From assembly GCA_050732935.1 (NCBI GenBank), contig JBOHRW010000012.1, positions 1 to 7,160 on the forward strand: a DNA stretch of 7,160 nucleotides. Reading direction: 5' to 3'. Under the pieces are notes generated by a model that saw only the letters and a list, made by a program, of their open reading frames with translations, had not been told where the DNA came from and searched no databases. Position numbers and translations under genes: made by a program. This document shows, in pieces, positions 1 to 6,185 of the stretch. The number at the start of each line of letters is the position of its first letter. The stretch's first letter is position 1. This DNA is from DASRVA01 sp050732935. Its GTDB lineage: Bacteria; Gemmatimonadota; Gemmatimonadetes; JACCXV01; JAHWKZ01.

Positions 1-6
1 GCCGCC

Positions 7-993
7 ATGGGTCTCCCCCGAAAGCTCGCCGGAGCTGCGCTGGCGGCCGGGGCCGCAGCGATCGCGCTTCCCCGGCTCCTGTCCAAACGGTCTCCCGATC
101 CTCCACCCCCGGTCCCCGGGGTCCCAAAGACGTACCCCTGGAGACATGCGGACCTCTTCCTGGCAGTCCGCGGACGGGGCCCCGCCGCGCTCCTGCTTCA
201 CGACCTGTACACGGGCGCCTCTGGCGCCGAGATGCAGGCCTTGGCGGACCTCATCGTCCATCGTCTCGAGATCCACGTGGCCGATCTTCCCGGCTTCGGC
301 CGCTCCGGTCGGCCCGCCATGCGGTACGCGCCCGACCTCTTCTTCGACGCCATCGTCGAACTGGTCCGGCACGCCATCAATCGCCCGACTCTGGTCGTCG
401 GGAGCGGCCTGACCGGAGCCTTCGCCGCTGAGGCCGCCCTGCGCCTGGGAGACCTCGCGACAGGGCTCGTCCTGCTGGGCCCGCCCGAGCCCGATCGCGA
501 CGGGTTCATCCGACCCCCGCTCTGGGGCGGGGCCGTGTATCAGCTCCTGCGCTCACCGCTCGGGCAGGCGTACCACTGGTGGCACGCCAGCCCGGTCGTG
601 CAACGCCGGACGCTCGAGGTCGACCTTGCCACCTCGACCCTGGACCTGGAGGAACGCGCGCGACGGCGCTCCCGCTCCGCGCGTCAGCCCGGCGGCGCGT
701 GGCCCTTGTGGTCGCTGTGGACGGGTGACCTCGTGTGGGATCCGCGCCCCGCCCTGGCACGGCTCGGGGCGCCGAGCCTCGTCCTCTGGGGTGCCGAGAC
801 GAGCGGCAACCCGGCCGCCCCGGAGGCCTACCGCGCGGTCCGCCCCGATCTCGACCAGGTGGTCGTTCCGGGCACGGCCCGCTGGCCCCACGTCGACGAC
901 CCGGTGGGCGCGGCCGATACCTTGCTGGAATGGTGGGAGCGACAGGCCTCTCCCGCTCCGACTGGGCGAGACCCGGAGAGCGGAAGCGAGTGA
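7..993 (+). CDS. Alpha/beta-hydrolase-fold protein, probably catalytically inactive
   Basis: A 328-residue protein with a hydrophobic Ala-rich N-terminus (residues 8-25, following Arg-Lys), probably a signal anchor, and then an alpha/beta-hydrolase fold. Visible landmarks are the oxyanion-type loop LLLHDLYTG (62-70), the strand-turn ADLPGFGRSGRP (92-103), the nucleophile-elbow region VVGSGLTGAF (130-139), LVLWGAETSGNP (258-269) and the C-terminal PGTARWPHVDDP (288-299). The usual elbow is G-x-S-x-G. Here the nucleophile position appears to be Gly134, the acid region lacks a clear Asp, and the position normally holding the His of G-H-W-P-H is Arg292. The fold is clear, but hydrolase activity is doubtful. 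An adjacent Ser133 could be an off-register nucleophile. The chosen ATG is only 6 bp from the window edge, the frame is open upstream and no ribosome binding site can be seen, so the true start may lie further upstream. The stop overlaps the start of the next gene by 4 bp, suggesting co-translation. Substrate or partner is unknown. Confidence 0.85.
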   Translation: MGLPRKLAGAALAAGAAAIALPRLLSKRSPDPPPPVPGVPKTYPWRHADLFLAVRGRGPAALLLHDLYTGASGAEMQALADLIVHRLEIHVADLPGFGRSGRPAMRYAPDLFFDAIVELVRHAINRPTLVVGSGLTGAFAAEAALRLGDLATGLVLLGPPEPDRDGFIRPPLWGGAVYQLLRSPLGQAYHWWHASPVVQRRTLEVDLATSTLDLEERARRRSRSARQPGGAWPLWSLWTGDLVWDPRPALARLGAPSLVLWGAETSGNPAAPEAYRAVRPDLDQVVVPGTARWPHVDDPVGAADTLLEWWERQASPAPTGRDPESGSE

Positions 994-2171
994 GCCGCGG
1001 CGCGGCCGGGGTGGCATGGCTCGCCGCCGCCGTCCTGCTGACGGTTCCGGGCCTTATCCACCTCGCCATCGGCTTCGAGGCGTCGCCCCCGGCTCTGGCC
1101 CTCATCTACGGCGCTGGCATCCTCGGCGCCGCATTCCTCCTCTCGTGGGCCGCCGAGGTCGCGCAGCTCGAAGTCAGCCAGGCGCTCGCGCTCGCCATCC
1201 TGGCGCTGATCGCGATCCTCCCCGAGTACGCGGTCGACCTCTACTTCGCCTGGCGTGCCGCCGACGATCCGATCTACGGCCACTACGCCGCGGCCAACAT
1301 GACAGGCGCCAATCGGCTCCTCGTGGGTCTCGGCTGGCCGCTCATCGTCTGGCTCTACTGGGCCCGCTGGCGGCACAAGAAGGTGCGGCTGGCGCCGGCC
1401 GACATGATCGCCGTCAGGTTCCTCGGCGTGGCCACCATCTACGCGTTCGTGATCGCGGCGGTGGGCGAGTTCTGGTGGCTCGACACGGTCGTCCTGGTCG
1501 GCCTCTTCGTATGGTACCTGGCCAAGACGGGGGCCATGGGGGCGGTGGAGCCCGAGCTCGTCGGCCCGGCCCTCCTCATCAGCCGGCTGCCACGCGGTAC
1601 CAGGATCTTCTGCAACGTCCTGCTGTTCGTGTTCTCGGGAGTCGTGATCTTCATCGCCGCCGAACCGTTCGCGGAGTCCCTGATCGATACCGGGGCCCAC
1701 TTCGGGATCGACGAGTTCCTGCTCGTCCAGTGGATCGCGCCGCTCGCCTCGGAGGCGCCGGAGTTCATCATCGCCGCCATGTGGACGATGCGTCGCCACG
1801 CGACGATGGCGATGTCGGCCTTGATCTCCTCGAAGGTAAACCAGTGGACGCTGCTGATCGGGACGATCTCGCTGGTCTACTCGATCTCGGCCGGCGCGAT
1901 CCGGCCGCTCGTCCTCGACGAGCAGCAGCGCCACGAGATCTTCCTGACCGCGGCGCAGTCCCTGTTCGCGGTCGTGATGCTCTCGGATCGGGAGATCTCC
2001 TGGTGGCAGGGGCTGCTCCTCTTCCTCCCCTTCGCTCTTCAGCTCATCGTTCCGGCCTGGCGGATCGAGGTGGCGGTCGTCTATCTGGCGCTGACTGTGT
2101 TCTGGGGATTCCACTACCGGAGGTACCTGGCGGCGCTCCTCCCCGGGCGGGAATGGCCTGGCGGGGGCTAG
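990..2171 (+). CDS. Sodium/calcium exchanger-like membrane protein (CaCA superfamily)
   Basis: A 393-residue integral membrane protein with about 10-11 hydrophobic helices. The two alpha-repeats that define cation/Ca2+ antiporters are recognisable. Alpha-1 covers about residues 56-115, with ALIAILPEYAVD (72-83) and AANMTGANRLLVG (101-113). Alpha-2 covers about 243-292, with PLASEAPEFIIAAM (251-264) and SSKVNQWTLLIG (280-291). Glu79 and Glu258 match the conserved glutamates of the P-E motifs. The family exchanges Na+ or H+ for Ca2+ or related cations across the cytoplasmic membrane; the ion here is not known. Start: GTG at 990 is in frame, overlaps the upstream TGA as GTGA, has GGAGAG (975-980) 9 nt before it, and is followed directly by the first membrane helix. 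An in-frame ATG at 930 would add 20 charged residues and overlap the hydrolase more, so it is less likely. The Ser residues that normally precede P-E in the repeats are replaced (Ile76, Glu255), so this is a divergent branch. Annotated relatives are often called sodium:calcium antiporter. Confidence 0.85.
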   Translation: MSRGAAGVAWLAAAVLLTVPGLIHLAIGFEASPPALALIYGAGILGAAFLLSWAAEVAQLEVSQALALAILALIAILPEYAVDLYFAWRAADDPIYGHYAAANMTGANRLLVGLGWPLIVWLYWARWRHKKVRLAPADMIAVRFLGVATIYAFVIAAVGEFWWLDTVVLVGLFVWYLAKTGAMGAVEPELVGPALLISRLPRGTRIFCNVLLFVFSGVVIFIAAEPFAESLIDTGAHFGIDEFLLVQWIAPLASEAPEFIIAAMWTMRRHATMAMSALISSKVNQWTLLIGTISLVYSISAGAIRPLVLDEQQRHEIFLTAAQSLFAVVMLSDREISWWQGLLLFLPFALQLIVPAWRIEVAVVYLALTVFWGFHYRRYLAALLPGREWPGGG

Positions 2172-2187
2172 CACATCAGCGCCCCCG
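2162..2187. terminator. Possible bidirectional terminator hairpin between convergent genes
   Basis: A perfect 7-bp inverted repeat, CGGGGGC at 2162-2168 and GCCCCCG at 2181-2187, with a 12-nt loop. It covers the end of the exchanger gene and the 17-bp gap to the convergent symporter stop. All-GC stem strength and position fit a shared terminator. Neither side has a T-run, so it would not be a classical intrinsic terminator, and in GC-rich DNA such a repeat can arise by chance. Confidence 0.35.
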
Positions 2188-2188
2188 G

Positions 2189-3559
2189 TCAGATCGTCAG
2201 CGCCTCCTCGGCCTCCTCCGGCTCGATCACGGTGTCGAGCTCGAAGCCCTCGGAGCGCGCCACGTAGGCCGCCGCCGCGACGTCGCCCGTAACGTTGACG
2301 GTCGTGCGGCACATGTCGAGCAGGCGGTCGACGCCCAGGATGACGCCGATCCCCTCGCCCGGCACACCCACCGACTGGAGCACGAGCACGATGAGCGGCA
2401 GCGACCCCCCGGGCACGCCGGCCGTGCCGACGCCCGCCAGGATCGACATCAGCACCACCTGAATCTGCTCGGGCACGCCGAGCGAGACCCCGAAGAACTG
2501 GGCCAGGAAAAGCACCGTCACTCCCTCGAAGAGCGCGGTGCCGTTCTGATTCCCGGTCGATCCCAGCGTCAGCACGAAACCCGAGATCTGGCGCGGAACG
2601 CCGAGCCGCTCCTCGGTCACGCGGAGCGCCGTCGGCAGCGTGGCGTTGCTGGAGCTCGTCGAGAAGGCCACGATCATGATCTCGCGGATCTTGCGGAAGA
2701 ACGTGATCGGGCTCATGCGCGCGAAGACCCGGACGAGGATCGAGTAGACCCCGAACTGGTGGAGCGCCAGGCCCAGGAGCACGACACCCACGTATTTCGC
2801 CAGCACGACGATGATGTCGAACCCGAGCCGCGCGGCGACCGAGAAGAGGAGCGCCGCCACGCCGTAGGGGGCGAGTCGCATGGCGAAGCCGATGATCTTC
2901 ATGACCACCCAATAGAGGCCTTCGATCGCGGCGATGAGCCCTTCCGTTTTTTCCCGGTCGACGGTGGCGAGAGCCACTCCGAAGATGAGCGCGAAGAACA
3001 TGACCGCGAGGAGGCCGCCGCCCCGATAGCTGCCGTCGAACGCACGCGCCGCGTCCTCGACCGGGTTCCGCGGGATGATGTTGAGGAGCGTGTCGATGAC
3101 GTTGGTCTGGCGGGCCGCGTCGGCCTGCTCGACGTTTCTCCGGGCGTCCGGCGAGACGAGCGTCTGGATGAGCTCCTCCCGGGCTGCCGGGTCGATCCCG
3201 CGACCGGGCTGGAGCGTGTTGACCAGGGTGACCCCGATCGCCACCGAGATCAGCGTGACCGTGAGGGCGAAGGCGAACGTCTTGATCCCGACCCGCCCAA
3301 GCCGGCGCAGATCACCCAGCTCCGCCACTCCCAGGGTCAGGGCCGCGAAGATCAAAGGGATCACGATCATGAAGATGAGGCGCAGGAAGATCTGGCCGAT
3401 CGGGTAGGCGACGTACTGGATGAGGGGATCGAGCCAGGCCGCCTGCGAGAAGAAGACGTTGGCGATGATCCCGAGAACGAGGCCCGTCCCGAGCCCGATC
3501 AGGATCCGCGTAGGAAGCGACAGGCGGGCCCACGGCCCGCGATGGTCGGACGGCGACAT
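2189..3559 (-). CDS. Dicarboxylate/amino acid:cation symporter (DAACS, SLC1-type)
   Basis: A 456-residue membrane transporter of the GltP/DctA/GltPh family, which takes up C4-dicarboxylates or acidic amino acids with Na+ or H+ by an elevator mechanism. In order: N-terminal scaffold helices (about 14-116), a polar insert (117-176) typical of bacterial members, HP1 with TSSSNATLPTAL (301-312), the TM7 sodium-site motif NQNGT (337-341), HP2 with GVPGGSLPL (381-389), and TM8 with DRLLDMCRTTVNVTGD (411-426). Asp415, Arg418, Thr419, Asn422 and Asp426 match GltPh D394, R397, T398, N401 and D405, so acidic substrates are expected. The motif is normally NMDGT; Asn339 replaces the Na3-site Asp (GltPh D312). 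Start: ATG at 3559 is chosen, with TTAGG 9 nt upstream. A TTG at 3568 would add three residues but sits directly on that AGG. Convergent with the exchanger gene; lies 79 bp after the Uma2 gene on the same strand. Exact substrate is not determined. Confidence 0.93.
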   Translation of the reverse strand: MSPSDHRGPWARLSLPTRILIGLGTGLVLGIIANVFFSQAAWLDPLIQYVAYPIGQIFLRLIFMIVIPLIFAALTLGVAELGDLRRLGRVGIKTFAFALTVTLISVAIGVTLVNTLQPGRGIDPAAREELIQTLVSPDARRNVEQADAARQTNVIDTLLNIIPRNPVEDAARAFDGSYRGGGLLAVMFFALIFGVALATVDREKTEGLIAAIEGLYWVVMKIIGFAMRLAPYGVAALLFSVAARLGFDIIVVLAKYVGVVLLGLALHQFGVYSILVRVFARMSPITFFRKIREIMIVAFSTSSSNATLPTALRVTEERLGVPRQISGFVLTLGSTGNQNGTALFEGVTVLFLAQFFGVSLGVPEQIQVVLMSILAGVGTAGVPGGSLPLIVLVLQSVGVPGEGIGVILGVDRLLDMCRTTVNVTGDVAAAAYVARSEGFELDTVIEPEEAEEALTI

Positions 3560-3586
3560 AGCCGCCAACCTAAGCGACTGTCCCGA

Positions 3587-3609
3587 TCGGCGGAAGCAAC
3601 CCCCGCCGA
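3587..3609 (-). terminator. Hairpin between the Uma2 gene and the symporter gene
   Basis: A 7-bp perfect inverted repeat (TCGGCGG at 3587-3593, CCGCCGA at 3603-3609, 9-nt loop) lies 30 bp after the Uma2 stop and 27 bp before the symporter ATG on the minus strand. It could attenuate or end read-through, or shape the symporter leader. No T-run follows. A perfect TTGACA on the minus strand (3615-3620) lies just upstream of it, but no convincing -10 box sits 16-18 nt further on, so I do not call a promoter. Confidence 0.3.
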
Positions 3610-3638
3610 GAGCCTGTCAATGGCCGCTCGCGGAGCTG

Positions 3639-4226
3639 CTAGCTACGGGGAGGGAAGAGGCCGGAGAGCTCGATGCGGAAATCCGGAAGGACATCCAGGC
3701 CGTCGAGGACGTCGCGTTCGGTCAGCCATTGGACCTCATCTCGAGATCGGAAAACGGTCACGCTCCGCGTGTGCGGATCCACGACCCAGACCATCGACGT
3801 ACCCGCCGCCAGGTAGTCCACCACTCTCTCCTGGATCTCCGCGGCAGAATTGGAGGGCGACATGACCTCGACAGCCAGTTGGGGCGCCATGGTCCAGAAG
3901 CCGGTCGGGATCTCATCCGGCGGGATCGCCAGATCGGAGATGAAGGCCACGTCCGGTCCACGAACCGTCGGCGGATCGACGGAGAGGAGGAAGCCCGCCT
4001 CGATGACCGCCAATCCGCGTCCCTTCTCCCGGGCGTACGTGTCGAGGCTCCGGAACAGCTGGCCGGCCAGCCATCCGTGACGGGCTCCGGGGCGGGGTTC
4101 CCGTACGAGCCGTCCATCAGTCAGCTCCAGGCGAAGGTCGCCGGACTCCGGGAGTCGCTCGAATTCCTCCAGCGACAGCTTCCCGGCGACCTCCTCCGCT
4201 TCGTCGACTCTCGCGTTCGTCACCAT
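3639..4226 (-). CDS. Uma2 family (DUF820) restriction-endonuclease-fold protein
   Basis: A 195-residue protein of usual Uma2 length. Landmarks: LSLEEFERLPE (18-28), LRLELTDGRLV (31-41), PGARHGWLAGQL (46-57), the strand with RGPDVAFIS (89-97), LAVEVMSPSN (117-126), a helix IQERVVDYLAAGTSMVW (131-147) and VVDPHTRSVTVF (148-159). The family has a PD-(D/E)xK-like nuclease fold; Asp92 and Glu120 are the likely acidic metal ligands. The helix Lys found in many members just before the YLAAG segment is Arg134 here. The biological role of Uma2 proteins is poorly known: they are very abundant as scattered, often lineage-expanded genes, and nuclease activity is inferred from fold. Start: ATG at 4226, with only a weak AGGG 12 nt upstream. 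It follows nadE by 58 bp and precedes the symporter by 79 bp on the same strand; I see no functional link to either. Confidence 0.88.
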   Translation of the reverse strand: MVTNARVDEAEEVAGKLSLEEFERLPESGDLRLELTDGRLVREPRPGARHGWLAGQLFRSLDTYAREKGRGLAVIEAGFLLSVDPPTVRGPDVAFISDLAIPPDEIPTGFWTMAPQLAVEVMSPSNSAAEIQERVVDYLAAGTSMVWVVDPHTRSVTVFRSRDEVQWLTERDVLDGLDVLPDFRIELSGLFPPRS

Positions 4227-4242
4227 CCGTCAATCTAACCCT

Positions 4243-4257
4243 GGCATGACCCATGCC
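4243..4257 (-). other. Small hairpin between nadE and the Uma2 gene
   Basis: A perfect 6-bp inverted repeat, GGCATG at 4243-4248 and CATGCC at 4252-4257, with a 3-nt loop. On the minus strand it lies 27 bp after the nadE stop and directly abuts the AGGG that is the only Shine-Dalgarno-like sequence for the Uma2 ATG. It may weakly terminate nadE transcription or affect Uma2 translation. It is short and has no T-tract. Confidence 0.25.
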
Positions 4258-4284
4258 GCCCGCGATGGTCGACGGGCGTTTCGA

Positions 4285-6027
4285 TTATCCCCGATAGCGG
4301 TTCGTGATCGGCATCCGGCGATCCTTGCCGAACGCCCGCGTCGTGATCTTGATCCCCGGCGGCGCCTGGCGGCGCTTGTACTCGCTCCTGTCGACGGCTT
4401 CGACGACCCATCGCACAGTCTCTTCCTCGAAGCCCAGACCCACGATCTCCCCGACGCCCAGGTCGCGCTCCACGTACGCCTCCAGGATCCCGTCCAGGAG
4501 ATCATAGGGAGGCAGCGTGTCGCTGTCCTTTTGCCCGGGCCTGAGCTCGGCGGTCGGCTCGCGCGTGATCGTCGCCGTCGGGATCACGTCCCGGCCGGCC
4601 TGGCGATTGATCTCCTGGGCGATACGGTAGACATCGGTCTTGAGGAGGTCCTTCAGCACCGCGAACCCGCCCACCATGTCGCCGTAGAGGGTCGAGTAGC
4701 CGACCGACAACTCGCTCTTGTTGCCCGGCGCCAGGACCAGCCAGCCGAATTTGTTGGAGAGCGCCATCAGCAGGTTCCCGCGGATCCGCGCCTGAAGGTT
4801 CTCCTCGGTTTCGTCATCCTGCGCGTCGCCGAAGACGTCGGCCAGGACCTCGCGGTACTCGAGGAAGATCGACCCGATCGGGATCTCGTCGCATGCGATC
4901 CCGAGGCTCTCGCAGAGGGCGCGCGCCCCGGACTCGCTCGCCTCGGTCGAGTACGGCGAAGGAAGGTAGAAGCCGTGGACCCGCTCCGGCCCGAGCGCCC
5001 GCGCGGCGATGGCCGCGGCGACCGCCGAGTCGATGCCGCCGGAGATCCCGAGACAGGCCTCCAGAAAGCCGTTCTTTCCGAAGTAGTCGGCCAGACCGAG
5101 GGTGAGGGCCTCCAGGATCTCCGCCGCCCGGCTCACCGGGTGGGGCGCGATCTCAGGCGGGGCTGCCGGCTTGCGGCCTCGCGCGTCGCGACGGGACCCC
5201 AGATCGACCCGCTCGATCACGAGCCGCCGATCCAGCCCGCGCTCCCGCACCCGCCGCCGGCGCGGGTCGTGGAGCCGCTCCAGGAACACCCGCTCGATGG
5301 GCAGGTCGGCGACGACCAGATCCTCGACAAACGCGGCGCCCCGGGCGATCAGGCCGCCGTCCTCGTCGAAGACCAGCGAGCAGCCGTCGAAGACCAACTC
5401 GTCCTGCCCGCCCACCTGGTTGCAGAAGGCGACGATCACGGCGTTGTCCTCGGCACGGGTGGCGATCATCCGCTCCCGGTCGTGGCCCTTCCCGGCGTGG
5501 TAGGGACTCGCCGACAGGTTGACCGCGAGCTGGGCGTCACCGAACAGCGCCTGCGCCGTCAGCGGCTCGCCCGGATACCAGATGTCCTCGCAGATCGTGA
5601 CGCCGAAGGTCACGTCCCCGAGGACATAGACCGGGATCTCCCCGCCCCGGTGGAAGTAGCGGTTCTCGTCGAACACGCCGTAGTTGGGGAGATAGCGCTT
5701 GCGGTAGACGTGCCGGACCTCGCCCTTCCGGATCACCGCCGCCGCGTTGTAGACGTCGGCGTCCCGATCGGGAAAGCCGACCACGGCGACCGCCTCTCCC
5801 ACCGCTTCCGCCACCCTGTCCAGCGCCTCCCGGGACGCGGCCAGGAACGACGGCTTGAGGAGGAGATCCTCGGGGGGATACCCTGACAGCGTGAGCTCGG
5901 GGAAGACGACCAGGTCCGGCCGATGTTCCTCGGCCTGGGACAGGGCGGCCTTCACCCGCTTGACGTTGCCGTCGAGATCCCCAACGACCGTATTGATCTG
6001 CGCGAGAGCGACCCGGAACGGCTTCAT
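4285..6027 (-). CDS. nadE: Glutamine-dependent NAD+ synthetase
   Basis: A 580-residue two-domain enzyme that makes NAD+ from nicotinic acid adenine dinucleotide and ATP, using ammonia released from glutamine; cytoplasmic, last step of NAD biosynthesis. The N-terminal nitrilase-type glutaminase domain (about 4-250) shows the Glu-Lys-Cys triad: Glu44 in VFPELTLSGYPPEDLL (41-56), Lys110 in VYRKRYLPNYGVFDENRYF (107-125) and Cys146 in GVTICEDIWYPGEP (142-155). An Arg-rich linker (about 251-297) leads to the synthetase domain (about 300-580), with the ATP P-loop SGGIDS (329-334), NKFGWLVLAPGNKSELSVGY (425-444), YGDMVGGFAVLKDLLKT (448-464), ITREPTAELRPGQKDSDTLP (487-506) and the C-terminal ITTRAFGKDRRMPITNRY. 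All key residues are present, so it should be active. Start: ATG at 6027 begins the conserved MKPFRVALAQINTVVGD. The open frame runs 89 codons further upstream but there it is the remains of the vapC region. A promoter sits almost at the ATG. Confidence 0.97.
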   Translation of the reverse strand: MKPFRVALAQINTVVGDLDGNVKRVKAALSQAEEHRPDLVVFPELTLSGYPPEDLLLKPSFLAASREALDRVAEAVGEAVAVVGFPDRDADVYNAAAVIRKGEVRHVYRKRYLPNYGVFDENRYFHRGGEIPVYVLGDVTFGVTICEDIWYPGEPLTAQALFGDAQLAVNLSASPYHAGKGHDRERMIATRAEDNAVIVAFCNQVGGQDELVFDGCSLVFDEDGGLIARGAAFVEDLVVADLPIERVFLERLHDPRRRRVRERGLDRRLVIERVDLGSRRDARGRKPAAPPEIAPHPVSRAAEILEALTLGLADYFGKNGFLEACLGISGGIDSAVAAAIAARALGPERVHGFYLPSPYSTEASESGARALCESLGIACDEIPIGSIFLEYREVLADVFGDAQDDETEENLQARIRGNLLMALSNKFGWLVLAPGNKSELSVGYSTLYGDMVGGFAVLKDLLKTDVYRIAQEINRQAGRDVIPTATITREPTAELRPGQKDSDTLPPYDLLDGILEAYVERDLGVGEIVGLGFEEETVRWVVEAVDRSEYKRRQAPPGIKITTRAFGKDRRMPITNRYRG

Positions 6028-6037
6028 GGCGCGGGAT

Positions 6038-6066
6038 ACCTTAGGCCGCGCCTGGGCGCTGGTCAA
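6038..6066 (-). promoter_or_regulatory. Likely sigma70-type promoter of nadE
   Basis: On the minus strand a TTGACC -35 box (6061-6066) and a TAAGGT -10 box (6038-6043) are separated by exactly 17 bp. The -35 matches five of six consensus bases; the -10 keeps the key T, A and final T. Only 10 bp separate the -10 box from the nadE ATG, so transcription would begin about 3-5 nt before the start codon. This predicts a leaderless or nearly leaderless mRNA. The TAAGG could instead be read as a distant Shine-Dalgarno sequence (11-nt spacing). Confidence 0.5.
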
Positions 6067-6129
6067 TCGGCCTGAACCCCATCTCCGGACCGCATGGCGC
6101 GTGGCGAGATCCTGCTTCGCCGGGGAGAC

Positions 6130-6185
6130 TTCTCCTCTGCGGTCCAGGCGTATCAGGACGCGCTGGTGTCGATCACGAGCCCCAC
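6130..6185 (-). pseudogene. Remnant N-terminus of a VapC-like PIN-domain toxin
   Basis: From GTG at 6185 (AGGAG 4 nt upstream) the minus strand reads MGLVIDTSAS then stops at 6153-6155. VIDTSA is the first strand of PIN-domain RNases and carries their first catalytic Asp. An alternative GTG at 6176 overlaps the antitoxin TGA as GTGA, the usual vapBC arrangement. Skipping two bases (6157-6158) restores VIDTSA-LIRLDRRGE, a typical PIN N-terminus, to 6130. After that no PIN sequence continues in any frame. An intact toxin of about 130 residues needs some 390 bp, but only about 160 bp lie between this start and nadE. So the toxin has a frameshift plus loss of most of its body. The identification rests on about 17 residues and on its position next to an antitoxin. 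Confidence 0.6.

Noticed and set aside
828..2912. A 694-codon open frame on the minus strand opposite the exchanger gene
   Set aside because: Composition is Arg/Asp/Gly-biased with no recognisable family, and it runs antisense to the exchanger and out of frame with the symporter.
3615..3620. A perfect TTGACA on the minus strand upstream of the symporter
   Set aside because: No acceptable -10 box at 16-18 bp (TGCTTC at 17 bp), and the TTAGG before the ATG serves better as a ribosome binding site, so a promoter is not supported.
626..3865. A 1079-codon open frame on the + strand crossing the exchanger and symporter regions
   Set aside because: Its translation is low-complexity, rich in Arg, Asp, Glu, Pro and Gly, has no domain, and overlaps three well-supported genes. 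It results from high third-position GC.
4246..5886. A 546-codon open frame on the + strand opposite nadE
   Set aside because: nadE on the minus strand is certain. The antisense translation has no motifs and the biased composition of a shadow frame.
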